From: Polyangiaceae bacterium
GTDB taxonomy: Bacteria; Myxococcota_A; Polyangia; Polyangiales; Polyangiaceae
DNA: 64,000 bases
Direction of reading: 5' to 3'
NCBI GenBank assembly: GCA_025353725.1
Contig: JANXOF010000012.1
Coordinates: 186,001 to 250,000, forward strand
The notes beneath the pieces were generated by a model. The model did no database searches and had not been told where the DNA came from. It saw nothing but the letters and a program-made list of their open reading frames with translations. The translations under genes were made by a program, and so were the position numbers. This document shows, in pieces, positions 38,168 through 46,918 of this stretch. Position 1 is the first letter of the stretch. Each line of letters starts with the position of its first letter.

Positions 38168-39426
38168 AGCTGGCCTCGAAGAACGTCGATCGGGTCGACG
38201 CGCGAAGCCCGCCAGGCCGGGAGTAAACTGGCGAGTGCACCGACGACGAGCGAAAACGCGGCCGCTGAAAGGTACGTCTGCCACGTCTCCTGAATGGGCA
38301 TGAACTCCGCGCGAAAAATCGTACCTCCGCCTCCTCCGGCTTTGACAGTGCGCAGCCATACGAGTGCAAAGTGGCCAAAAAGACTCCCGAAAAGTGAACC
38401 GACGAAAGCGATGGCAACGCCTTGGGCGAGGAAGATTTGAAGAATATCCGCACGGCGAAATCCAACGCTTCGCAGGATCGCGATATCGCGCCTTTTTTGT
38501 CCGACAATCATGATCTGCACGGCCAAGATTCCAAACCCTCCCACCGCGAGGAGTGCGCCAATGACAAGGTTGACAACGAACCCTTGCTGCGCGAGAAGCC
38601 CAAGAAAGTTTGCGTTCACCTGCTGCCAACTCTCCGCGTCATAGCCAAACACGCGCTCGATGCGCGTCGTGATTTCTGGGGCGTGAGTCGGGTCGCCGAC
38701 GCGAATCTCGATTCCGTCGATTCCGTCGATTCCGTCACCCCTGCGAAGCAGGCTCTGGGCTTGGCGGAGGTTGACATACAAACGCCCCTTGTCGACAGCG
38801 TTGATCGTCGTTTCGAAAACAGCCGCAACCCTCAGGCTCGCCGTCTGCCCGCGCGCGACGCAGGTGATTCTGTCGCCCACTTTGACCCCGAGGTCGGCGG
38901 CGATGAGCGTTCCGATAAGCGCACTGTCGGGCGTCGCGGCAAGCGATGCGTAGCTGCCACTTACGACGTAGCCGTGAAGCGGTGTCACGCGGTCCTGCCT
39001 TGCGAAGTCGACCCCGCGTAGCTCCACAGGCCTCGTTTTAGAGCTCGAAGCCACGATGCCCGTTCCGACGGCAAAAGGCGAGGCCGCCACGACGCCTTCT
39101 AGCTTTTCGATAGCATCGGCCATCTCCACCGGGCGTTGGATTCGCCTCCGCGGATCTCCTCCCGTCGCTGTGACGTAGGCTATCGCGCTTGGCCCTTCAA
39201 AGCCTGCGGGCCTCGGAGTCGTGGCTGAATCGAGGCGCTCGGCTCGAACGACGATATGCGGACTCACCTGCAAAATCGTGGAAAAGAACTTCTCCCCTGC
39301 GCCGTCCATGATTCCGCTAATCGCGACGAGCGTGAGAACGCCCAGGAGTACCCCGACGGCCGCGATGGCGTTCAGGCCGCGCCGCGCCCAAAGTTGCCTG
39401 AGCACGATTTTGCCGAGGAGTTTCAT
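38164..39426 (-). CDS. FtsX-like ABC transporter permease (MacB/LolC-E type)
   Basis: 420 residues: an N-terminal TM helix (LNAIAAVGVLLGVLTLVAISGIM), a ~230-residue periplasmic MacB-core-like domain, then three C-terminal TM helices around IGALLAVGGFGILAVQIMIVGQKRRDIAILRSVGF (the coupling-helix motif) and the closing LLPAWRASRVDPIDVLRGQL. A 9-bp tandem repeat near 38710 encodes a GDGIDGIDGIE run. It overlaps its neighbours on both sides by four bases, so all three genes are translationally coupled. Confidence 0.92.
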   Translation of the reverse strand: MKLLGKIVLRQLWARRGLNAIAAVGVLLGVLTLVAISGIMDGAGEKFFSTILQVSPHIVVRAERLDSATTPRPAGFEGPSAIAYVTATGGDPRRRIQRPVEMADAIEKLEGVVAASPFAVGTGIVASSSKTRPVELRGVDFARQDRVTPLHGYVVSGSYASLAATPDSALIGTLIAADLGVKVGDRITCVARGQTASLRVAAVFETTINAVDKGRLYVNLRQAQSLLRRGDGIDGIDGIEIRVGDPTHAPEITTRIERVFGYDAESWQQVNANFLGLLAQQGFVVNLVIGALLAVGGFGILAVQIMIVGQKRRDIAILRSVGFRRADILQIFLAQGVAIAFVGSLFGSLFGHFALVWLRTVKAGGGGGTIFRAEFMPIQETWQTYLSAAAFSLVVGALASLLPAWRASRVDPIDVLRGQL

Positions 39427-40610
39427 TGAATTCTTACGCGTGTTCCTTCGCGCAAAGAACTTGTGGCGCTCACGACGACCTGCTCGCCAGGCCGAAGCCC
39501 GGTCGCGATTTCCGTTTGCAATAAATCGCGTATTCCCACCGCGACCGCGCGCCGAACCACTTTTGCGCCGAGCACGGAAGACGGTTCGGTGACGACCCAG
39601 ACGGCGTTGTTTTCGACCGATTCACTCGGCACGAGCGTGGCTTGGTGCTGGCGCACGACGATGTTCGCCTCCGCGGTCATACCGCTTCGCAGATCACGTG
39701 TATCACCTTCAATACGCACTTTCGCGCGAAACGTTCGGTTGCCGCGATCCACCTCGGGCGAGACTTCGATGACCTCGCCCGTCAGAACGCGTCGGTCGAG
39801 CGCGTAGACGGTCACGTTCGCAGGCGACCCTGCCGTTTGGCCCGAGCGTGCCTGCACGCGGCCCATGGCCACCTCATCGACCGTGAGTGTCACCACGTAC
39901 GCCCCGGCGCGAGCTATCGTAAACGCGGAGTAACCCCCTTCGATGACGTCTCCGACGTGTGCGCTTGATTCGAGCACTAAAGCGTCGAAGGGCGCACGAA
40001 TTTCGAGATCCGCGACCTCCGCCTCGGCCGCGCGCGAATCCGCCTCGGCCTGAGTTTCAGCCTCGCGAGCGTCGGCGCTCGCCGCGCCCTTCGACGAGAG
40101 GGAGGACGTGAGGCGTGCGTTTAGAACGTCAAGGCGAAGCCGCGCGCGTTCGGCCTCGATAGGGGCCAGTGTGCCAAACTCAACGAGCTTCCGCGTGCTC
40201 GCGAGTTCGGCCTGCGCTTGGGCGATTTCGGCTCGCACGGCGGCCGTATTCGAGCCACCCGCACCTGCCCGCCGGACTTTGCTTTTTGCCGTCGCGACGA
40301 GACTTTGAGTCTTCGTGGCCTTCGCCGTGACCCGTGGACTTTCGAGCCGCGCGAGGACGGCACCAGCCCGTACCGTCTCGCCCTCGCGGACAAGTAGGTC
40401 CTTGACCGTTCCGGCGGTCCGCGCGCGCAGGTGAATACGGTTGTCGAGTTCGATGCTGCCCGTGGCGTAGACGATATCTGCGGCAGGTCCCGAGATGGCT
40501 AACGCTGCTTTCGCGGTGGCGGGTCGAAGGACCCTAGCGGCGACCCCTACGGCACAAAGGGTCATGACAAGCCCAAGGAAGCGAACCATTCGAGGACGAC
40601 GAAAGGACAT
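39423..40610 (-). CDS. Periplasmic adaptor (HlyD/MacA-type membrane fusion protein)
   Basis: ATG 40610 with GAGG nine bases upstream. 395 residues: N-terminal TM anchor (RFLGLVMTLCAVGVAARVL), a split biotinyl-lipoyl domain (IHLRARTAGTVKDLLVREGETVRAGAVLARLES and LEIRAPFDALVLESSAHVGDVIEGG), an alpha-hairpin of Ala-rich heptads between the halves, then beta-barrel and membrane-proximal domains (FRAKVRIEGDTRDLRSGMTAEANIVV). First gene of the three-gene operon; together they resemble a MacAB-TolC exporter with MacB split into two proteins. No outer-membrane channel gene is adjacent. Confidence 0.9.
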   Translation of the reverse strand: MSFRRPRMVRFLGLVMTLCAVGVAARVLRPATAKAALAISGPAADIVYATGSIELDNRIHLRARTAGTVKDLLVREGETVRAGAVLARLESPRVTAKATKTQSLVATAKSKVRRAGAGGSNTAAVRAEIAQAQAELASTRKLVEFGTLAPIEAERARLRLDVLNARLTSSLSSKGAASADAREAETQAEADSRAAEAEVADLEIRAPFDALVLESSAHVGDVIEGGYSAFTIARAGAYVVTLTVDEVAMGRVQARSGQTAGSPANVTVYALDRRVLTGEVIEVSPEVDRGNRTFRAKVRIEGDTRDLRSGMTAEANIVVRQHQATLVPSESVENNAVWVVTEPSSVLGAKVVRRAVAVGIRDLLQTEIATGLRPGEQVVVSATSSLREGTRVRIQ

Positions 40611-40819
40611 GGCAGCAAACCTCACGAGATGTAGGAGCACGTAGTATGCCGCGTTGAATCCATGTTGTAGGGCTCGGTTCGGCTCCCTATGCTGAGTCGG
40701 TGGACAGGTTTTGGTCCAATCCTGGGTATGGCACGCACCAGGTCGTGAGTGCATCAGGCGCGACGCTTCGTGCGTTCTAGGCAGCCACTGCGGCCATGAG
40801 AAAGTAGAGACTCGCCCCC

Positions 40820-41917
40820 ATGGCCGTTTCGGTTGAGCCCCTCGTCGTTTCAGCAGCGCCGCCCCCGACTCCCTGGATTGTCTCTCGCACGTACGACCTC
40901 TCTTTCTTCAGCGGAAGCGTTGCGGTGCCGATCGCGCTGTGGGCCGCGTTCGCTCATGGATTCCTTACGGGAATAGGCGTTTATGCCGTGTTTCAGCTCG
41001 CGTTCAACATGCCGCATAATGTCCAAACATGGACCATGTCGGTGCTTGACCATGATGACCGGAAGACGAACGGCCGGCGCTATCTTCTCGCCTTCCTCGT
41101 TCTCGCCGTGTTCCTTGGCGGCACGATGCTGCTGTCGCCAAAGGGCGTTTACCCTTGGGTGCGCGACGCCATTGTCTACTGGGGGTATTACCACTTGGTT
41201 CGGCAGCACTACGGATTCCAGCGACTTTACGAGCGCCGTATGGCGGTTCTCGGGTCGAAGGCGTCGCCTCTCGAGTCAAAGCTCTACGCGCGCTACTTGG
41301 ACCTCGTGTCTTACGCGCCACTTCTTATTCGATTTCGCGACCCGAACCTGATGACGATTCGCGCGGCGGGCCGATCGATCCACATTTGGCACCCGCTCCT
41401 GCCAGAGTTCGCGTGGAAGGCCGTCGCGCTCGTTTACGGGGCGTCCATTTTTGCGGCCGTCGTGCATCACGTCGTCGCCGCGGCGCGAGGTCGAACGTAT
41501 CTGCTTCCGCGTGCCACGTTGCTTGCCTCCGTGACCCTTGCCTTCGGGCTCGCCGGTCTAGTGATCGATGACATTATCGTGGCGATTGCGATTGTAACGT
41601 CGTTTCACAACATTCAATACTTGGGCCTCGTCCTCTTCCACAACCGGACCCGAGCCCAGATTTCAAACCGCGAAGCGCTTCCCCTGGGACGGAACCTCCC
41701 TCTCGATTGGCTTCGGGCGGGCCGTGTTCTTCCGTATGCGCTGATGACGTTTGTTTACGGTTTGGTTGTTTTCGTTCCTCGAATCGGGCTGCGCGACGTG
41801 CTTTTTGCGGAGCTACCAATAACCCTTGTCGTTACGTTTCACTATTACGTCGATGCGCGCATTTGGAAGTTCAACCATTACCCGAATCTTTCGCGCTACC
41901 TTCGCTTGAGAGCCTGA
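40820..41917 (+). CDS. Polytopic membrane protein with conserved-looking histidine motifs
   Basis: 365 residues, about eight TM segments. Histidines sit in or near the membrane in repeated aromatic contexts: FNMPHNVQTW, WGYYHLVRQHYGFQRLY, IVTSFHNIQYLGLVLFHN and FHYYVDARIWKFNH. Such clusters often bind di-iron or haem in integral membrane oxidoreductases (desaturase or Brp/Blh-like), but I do not recognise the family and no classic three-box desaturase spacing is visible. The C-terminus overlaps the MFS gene by 47 bp. Confidence 0.7.
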   Translation: MAVSVEPLVVSAAPPPTPWIVSRTYDLSFFSGSVAVPIALWAAFAHGFLTGIGVYAVFQLAFNMPHNVQTWTMSVLDHDDRKTNGRRYLLAFLVLAVFLGGTMLLSPKGVYPWVRDAIVYWGYYHLVRQHYGFQRLYERRMAVLGSKASPLESKLYARYLDLVSYAPLLIRFRDPNLMTIRAAGRSIHIWHPLLPEFAWKAVALVYGASIFAAVVHHVVAAARGRTYLLPRATLLASVTLAFGLAGLVIDDIIVAIAIVTSFHNIQYLGLVLFHNRTRAQISNREALPLGRNLPLDWLRAGRVLPYALMTFVYGLVVFVPRIGLRDVLFAELPITLVVTFHYYVDARIWKFNHYPNLSRYLRLRA

Positions 41918-43055
41918 GCCCTCGGCAGAACGGCACCGCGAAAAGAACGCCGACGACAGCCATCGCGGCGAACGTCGCGCGTCCGATGAGGCCGTAAAGG
42001 TTGAGGAACGCGAGTGGCCCCGCCACCGTCATCGTGTCGGTGAAGGTAGAGAGAAGGCCGAAGACTCCGCCGTACGTCGACGCGGAAGCGTGGGCGGTTG
42101 CGGCGTGTGTCATCGTCGCGACGAAGACGACCGATTGCGCGAAGATGTGAAGCGCGAAAAAGATCGCGAAGACGGTGACACCCGACGGCAGGGCAAGCGC
42201 GGCGAGCGCTCCTATCAGCGCGGGTAGCGCAAGGACCACGACGCGGCGCGCCGGGAACCTATCGACGAGCACTCCGCCGAAGGGTTGCGCCATCGCGAAG
42301 ACGACGCCGACAAGAACGAAAAGCAGCGCTACGCCAGTCGCGCCAAGGCCAAAGATCTCGGCGCCGACAAGAGGCAGCAAGCCTTGAAAAGCGCTGAACG
42401 TCAATTTGTTGAAGGCGATCGGGAGCATCGTTGCGACGAACGCGCGGTCGCGCGCGAGGTTGAGCAGCCCTGCGATTTCGCCCGCGGTCGTTCGTGGTGC
42501 ACGGCCTGCATCGGTCTGCTGGGGCGCCTTCCGATCGAGGATGGCCATAACAAGGACAAGCGTGGCGAGTGTGGCGACGACGCCAATCGGCAACGCCATG
42601 CCTTGGTTCCCGAGCAGGGCCCCGAGCACCGGACCGACAAGGAGGCCCGAACTCCCGATTCCGACCGCGGTCCCGAGGCGCCGGCCGGCATGTTCGCCCT
42701 CGCTTGCCAGCAGCACGCGCGCGAAAACGGCGGGGTAGACGAGGCCCGTGGCTAGGCCCTCCAGCGCGCGAACGCACGCAAACCAAGCGGTGCCAAAAGG
42801 CGCGAGGAACGCGACGAGTGACGCGATGTAGGTAACGAGCGCGACGACGAGAACTGCGCGACTGCCTTTGTGGTCGACCCAGACGCCGCCTGGGATTTGC
42901 GCCGCGAGCTTGGCGGCCGCATACGACGCGTACACCACCGAGAGATCCCGTGCGCTCGCCACAGCGTTTCCGCCTCCAGCGAGCCGCGGCAGCGCGGGGA
43001 TGACAACGCCGTACCCAAGGCTAACGACAAAGAGTGCGAGGGTTGAGAGGAGCAA
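41871..43055 (-). CDS. MFS transporter
   Basis: Twelve-TM major facilitator of the drug/metabolite efflux kind. Motif A-like segment GGVWVDHKGSRAVLV between TM2 and TM3, RALEGLATGLVYPAVFARVL in TM4, GSSGLLVGPVLGALLG (motif C-like) in TM5, and QPFGGVLVDRFPARRVV between TM8 and TM9. The start is unclear: a strong AGGAGGG on the minus strand (43069-43075) is followed by CTG 43064 and TTG 43055; TTG 43136 is a longer option. Its start faces the acyl-CoA dehydrogenase gene, so it may export the product of the neighbouring locus (inference). Confidence 0.85.
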   Translation of the reverse strand: MLLSTLALFVVSLGYGVVIPALPRLAGGGNAVASARDLSVVYASYAAAKLAAQIPGGVWVDHKGSRAVLVVALVTYIASLVAFLAPFGTAWFACVRALEGLATGLVYPAVFARVLLASEGEHAGRRLGTAVGIGSSGLLVGPVLGALLGNQGMALPIGVVATLATLVLVMAILDRKAPQQTDAGRAPRTTAGEIAGLLNLARDRAFVATMLPIAFNKLTFSAFQGLLPLVGAEIFGLGATGVALLFVLVGVVFAMAQPFGGVLVDRFPARRVVVLALPALIGALAALALPSGVTVFAIFFALHIFAQSVVFVATMTHAATAHASASTYGGVFGLLSTFTDTMTVAGPLAFLNLYGLIGRATFAAMAVVGVLFAVPFCRGLRLSSEGSAKDSGNG

Positions 43056-43078
43056 GGTCCCCAGGTTACCCTCCTGCG

Positions 43079-44806
43079 ATGAAAACGCCTCTTGCGGTCG
43101 TTGAGCGCGTCGAAGCCTGGGTCGACCCGACCGCAAACGATGAACGCGACGAGGCCACGAGACTTTCCGAGTTCCTTACGCGCGTGCTGCCGCCGGCGCG
43201 CGGGCTTTGGCTCGAGGCGACGGGGACCTTCCCCGATGCGGAGCTGCGCGCCTTCGCGGCGGAGAGATTTGTGCGGTCGTTTGTGCCCGAGGATCAAGGA
43301 GGTCACCTCGATTGGGCGCGTGCGATGCGAACGGCGACGCGGTTGGCAGCCCACGATCTCGATGTTGCGCTCTGCCTCGGAGGCACTGTTTTAGCCTCGA
43401 TTCCGGTTCTTTTGGCGGGCTCGAGTGCCCAACGCGCGCAGTACTTTGGCAAAGTGCTTCAGGGGGAGATGGGCGCGCTCGCACTGTCGGAGGAGAACTC
43501 CGGTTCGGACTTGCTTGCGGGCCAATGCATGGCGCGTGCGGTCGACGACGCAGGAGCTGAAACGACGGATGCCCATGCGACCGGGTTTCTCCTCGACGGT
43601 GACAAAGCGCCTTCCAACAATGCCACGCGCGCGGCAAACCTCGTGGTGCTCGCGCGCACCTCGAGAACCGACGCTGCCGACGCTTCGTCACATACGCTTT
43701 TTCTCGTGGCGCGAGAAACGCGCGGTCTCGAAGCCCGAGCCCCCTTTGACTCCGTCGGCTACCGGTCGATGGACCTTTCCGGAGCGCGGTTCGAAGGGGC
43801 GCGCGTCGGTCGGGACGCGGTGCTCGGGAAGGTTGGGGAAGGGTTTCTCGTGACACGACGGGCGCTCGAGATCTCGCGGTCGGGCGTCGCGTGCATGGCG
43901 GTGGGTGCGCATGCCTCCGCCCTCGCCCAAGCCGTCGCCCATGCGAAAGGCCGGTACTTGTATGGCTCACGCATCGGTGAGCTCGGCGGTGTGCGGCGAC
44001 TGCTCGCCAACGTCGGCGCGCGGCTCGTGCTGGCGAGCGCACTCGCGCGGCGCGCTGTCCGAACGCTCGCGGCCTACGGCGCTGGCGGACGTGGATGGTC
44101 GAGCGCGGCAAAGCTGATGTGCCCGTGGCTTGCGGAGCAGAGCGTTCACGACGCGGGGACGATCCTCGGTGCGGCTTCGCTTCGAAACGATTTGCCCTTT
44201 GGCAGGCTTCGGCGCGCGGCTCCCGTTCTCGCCATTTTCGACGGCTCGAGCCAGCTTCAACTCGACGAGTTGTGGCGGCACGCCAGCGGGTGGGCGGTTG
44301 ACGCGACCGACGAGCAACTGCGCGCCGACAGCGCCGAGCTTTGGGATCGAGAGCGCGTCCGGCCGTTCACGAGCGATGCCGACGACGGAGGGCTCGTGGC
44401 GCGTCTCAGTCCGCCTTCGGTACTTGCGCGGTTCGGAGGCGAGGCGCTCGCGCCAGTGGCCGCTGCTGCGCGAAAGCTTGTCGACTTCGCGCGAGTGCTG
44501 CGCGGTCAGCCTCAGGAGATTCGTTTTTTTGTCTCCGAAGCGGCCGGTTGGTTGGCCGCCCTCGCGGCGCTCGTCGAGGTGCGCGAGAACGCCCGTCGCG
44601 AGGGGCGAGCCGAAGCAGCGTCGGTGCTTGACGCGTGTGTCGGTCTTTGTGCGGCGCACGCGGCGCCGCTTCTCGCGATGCGGCTCACCGAGCTCGCGTT
44701 CGTGTTCGGTCAGCCGGAGGTAGCGGAAGGCGCCTCGGCGTTGCTTTCGCTCGCCTCGCAAGCGTTACGCTGCGAAGCGCGCGTCGCCGACGCTCTCCTC
44801 GCGTGA
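43079..44806 (+). CDS. Acyl-CoA dehydrogenase-family protein with altered catalytic base
   Basis: 575 residues with the ACAD layout: an N-terminal helical domain (VRSFVPEDQGGHLDWARAM), the middle beta-domain (GALALSEENSGSDL, ATGFLLDGDKAPSNNATRAA), and the C-terminal helical domain (GRYLYGSRIGELGGVRRLLANV). The usual YEGT catalytic Glu segment reads IFDGSSQLQLDEL, so Asp stands at the Glu position; the alternative Glu position of long-chain/isovaleryl enzymes also lacks Glu. A ~170-residue C-terminal extension follows the normal end. It may dehydrogenate ACP-bound chains or serve another flavin reaction. It is the first plus-strand gene of the acyl-enzyme locus. Confidence 0.85.
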   Translation: MKTPLAVVERVEAWVDPTANDERDEATRLSEFLTRVLPPARGLWLEATGTFPDAELRAFAAERFVRSFVPEDQGGHLDWARAMRTATRLAAHDLDVALCLGGTVLASIPVLLAGSSAQRAQYFGKVLQGEMGALALSEENSGSDLLAGQCMARAVDDAGAETTDAHATGFLLDGDKAPSNNATRAANLVVLARTSRTDAADASSHTLFLVARETRGLEARAPFDSVGYRSMDLSGARFEGARVGRDAVLGKVGEGFLVTRRALEISRSGVACMAVGAHASALAQAVAHAKGRYLYGSRIGELGGVRRLLANVGARLVLASALARRAVRTLAAYGAGGRGWSSAAKLMCPWLAEQSVHDAGTILGAASLRNDLPFGRLRRAAPVLAIFDGSSQLQLDELWRHASGWAVDATDEQLRADSAELWDRERVRPFTSDADDGGLVARLSPPSVLARFGGEALAPVAAAARKLVDFARVLRGQPQEIRFFVSEAAGWLAALAALVEVRENARREGRAEAASVLDACVGLCAAHAAPLLAMRLTELAFVFGQPEVAEGASALLSLASQALRCEARVADALLA

Positions 44807-44834
44807 CAACTTGCCATTAGCTCGGTTCGTTCGG

Positions 44835-46913
44835 TTAGCTCGGTTCGCGCCGTGAGCCCCGCACTTGACGCGAGAGGAGCGTGAGAAGGCCCGCCGCCGA
44901 TCGTGCAAAGACGTGCGCGAGCTTTAACTTGCCTGTCTTTCGGACCAGGAGCTCGTCTTTTAAATGACGCTCGCGGGTGAGCGATCGCTGCCGCTTGCCC
45001 GAAGACGTTCGAGGGATGGCGCCCGGCGGAACGAGAACGACCTCCTCGATCGAGAGCCCTGATTCTTCCCCGATGCGTTCGATGACCAACGCGGCGAGTC
45101 GCTCGCGCGCTTCAGGACTCGTTTCTTTGGTTTCGCACACACATACGACCGCGTCGCGCGCGGCGGCTTCGTCGTAGATCGCGAACGCGACCACACCTCC
45201 CGGACGAAGCCCTTCGACCGTTTCGGCCACCCGCTCGATGTCTTCGGCGTAGTAGTTTTTGCCGCGGGCGATGATCAAGTCTTTGGCGCGTCCGGTGATG
45301 TACACGCCGCCCTCGCTCAGGTAGCCAAGATCGCCGGTCCAGAGCCACCCCTCGCGTAAGATTTCGCGCGATTTTACAGGGTCTTTGAAGTAGCCGAGCA
45401 TCACGGACGGCCCGCTCGTGATGATGTGACCGACGGACTCCGGAGGCAACGTGACGCCACGCTCGTCGACCACGAGCACCTCGTGTCCGGGCACGGCGGT
45501 TCCGACGCACGTAATCGTGACCGAGCCATCCATGTCGTTGGGGTCGCTGGGGTCGCTCGGTTCGACGTGGCCCGACGCGAGCGCCGCGCGGTCGACGCGT
45601 TGCGTACGGTACGGCTGCCCCGGACGTGGGAAGCAAACGGCGAGTGAGGACTCCGCCAATCCGTACACTGGATACATGGCCTCGGCCTTGAATCCGTTCG
45701 CGCCGAACTTTGTGGTGAACTCCTCCACCGTGCGTGGACTCACGGGCTCCGCGCCGTTGAGGGCAAGCCGCCACGAGGAGAGGTCGAGTCCTTCCCGATC
45801 CGCCGTACGCACGCGTTTCGTGCAGAGTGCATAGGCAAAGTTTGGTGCCGGAGAAAGCGTTGCTTTATGGTTGTGGAACATCCAAAGCCAGCGAGAAGGC
45901 CGCATGAGGAACGCAGTCGGCGACATGAGTGCGAGCGGTAAGCGCCAGTAGATACTCGTGAGCAAGCCGCCGATGAGCCCCATATCATGATAGAGCGGCA
46001 GCCAAGATGCCACGGAGTCCTTCCGCGTCAGCTGCATCGCCTGGCCAATCGCGTGGATGTTGGAGCAGATATTCTCGTGGCTGAGAAGTACGCCTTTTGG
46101 GTTACCCGTCGACCCGGACGTGTACTGAATAAAGCAAGGCATGAGCGACGTCATGGCATCGAGTGGCGGGAGCTCACGGAAGACGGTCTCTTCATCATCC
46201 TGAGCCGCATGACCGTCGCGCGCGCTGCCCTCGAGGAGGTTTTCAGCGCACGAGATGCGGCGAAGACTGCGAATTCGCAGTCCCAGGTCGCCCAGCACGG
46301 GCCTTAGAGCTTTGTTCGTGACGCACCATTCGGCTCCGGCGTGATTCCCGATGTGAGCGATTCGGTCGAGACCCATTTCGACGCGCTCGAGCGCGGCAGG
46401 AGGGTAGGACGGTACGGGGATCGCCCCAAGACGCTGCGCTGCAAAAAAGGAAATGACGAACTCGAAGGAGGTCGGCAAAACGATGAGTACGCGGTCGCCC
46501 GCGAGCACGCCGCGCGCGGAGAGCGCCCTCGCAGCGACTTGGACTTCACGGAAGATTTGGGTATACCGTCGAAATTCCGCCGGACGGTCTTCGTCGTCAA
46601 AGTAGAGTGTGATTCCTGTCTTCGAGCCCGATCGCGCACTTGCCGCAAGCGCGTCGAGCGTAGTCCGATGGAGAAGCGACAGGTGCTCCGAAGGACCCGG
46701 AACACCGGCCTTCCACGACCCTGAACGAAAGTCTGGCGTTTCTGTAGGGAACGACGAACGGAAGCGACGCGACTCTCGGTCGTCCGTCGCGTGTGTCGCG
46801 TGTGTCGATTGCGTCGAACGCCGTGAGCTTGCGGCCGCGGGGGGCACGGCTCGCGACGACGCGCGTGCGGCGGGTACGACGCGTGCTTTGCTGATGCTTT
46901 TAGGCGTGTTCAA
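44835..46913 (-). CDS. Fatty acyl-AMP ligase (FAAL-type adenylating enzyme)
   Basis: 692 residues. After ~75 Ser/Thr/Ala-rich disordered residues comes an adenylation domain with VLIVLPTSFEFVISFFAAQRLGAIPVPSYPP, the P-loop IQYTSGSTGNPKGVLLSH, YHDMGLIGGLL, VYGLAESSLAVCF, WTGDLGYLSEGGVYITGRAKDLIIARGKNYYAEDIE, and the C-terminal lysine in PRTSSGKRQR. LYHDMGLIGG and RGKNYYAEDIE are typical of FAALs, which activate free fatty acids and pass them to an ACP or PKS rather than to CoA. The ACP at 48439 is the obvious partner. It is separated from the carboxyltransferase by 5 bp. Confidence 0.9.
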   Translation of the reverse strand: MNTPKSISKARVVPAARASSRAVPPAAASSRRSTQSTHATHATDDRESRRFRSSFPTETPDFRSGSWKAGVPGPSEHLSLLHRTTLDALAASARSGSKTGITLYFDDEDRPAEFRRYTQIFREVQVAARALSARGVLAGDRVLIVLPTSFEFVISFFAAQRLGAIPVPSYPPAALERVEMGLDRIAHIGNHAGAEWCVTNKALRPVLGDLGLRIRSLRRISCAENLLEGSARDGHAAQDDEETVFRELPPLDAMTSLMPCFIQYTSGSTGNPKGVLLSHENICSNIHAIGQAMQLTRKDSVASWLPLYHDMGLIGGLLTSIYWRLPLALMSPTAFLMRPSRWLWMFHNHKATLSPAPNFAYALCTKRVRTADREGLDLSSWRLALNGAEPVSPRTVEEFTTKFGANGFKAEAMYPVYGLAESSLAVCFPRPGQPYRTQRVDRAALASGHVEPSDPSDPNDMDGSVTITCVGTAVPGHEVLVVDERGVTLPPESVGHIITSGPSVMLGYFKDPVKSREILREGWLWTGDLGYLSEGGVYITGRAKDLIIARGKNYYAEDIERVAETVEGLRPGGVVAFAIYDEAAARDAVVCVCETKETSPEARERLAALVIERIGEESGLSIEEVVLVPPGAIPRTSSGKRQRSLTRERHLKDELLVRKTGKLKLAHVFARSAAGLLTLLSRQVRGSRREPS

Positions 46914-46918
46914 AGAGT

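Noticed and set aside
38168-38629. N-terminal 154-residue extension of the ABC ATPase
   Set aside because: Overlaps the conserved FtsX permease gene; the ATGA overlap at 38164-38167 defines the start.
43176-44111. 311-residue minus-strand frame opposite the ACAD homologue
   Set aside because: Arg/Pro-rich shadow of a clear ACAD domain on the plus strand.
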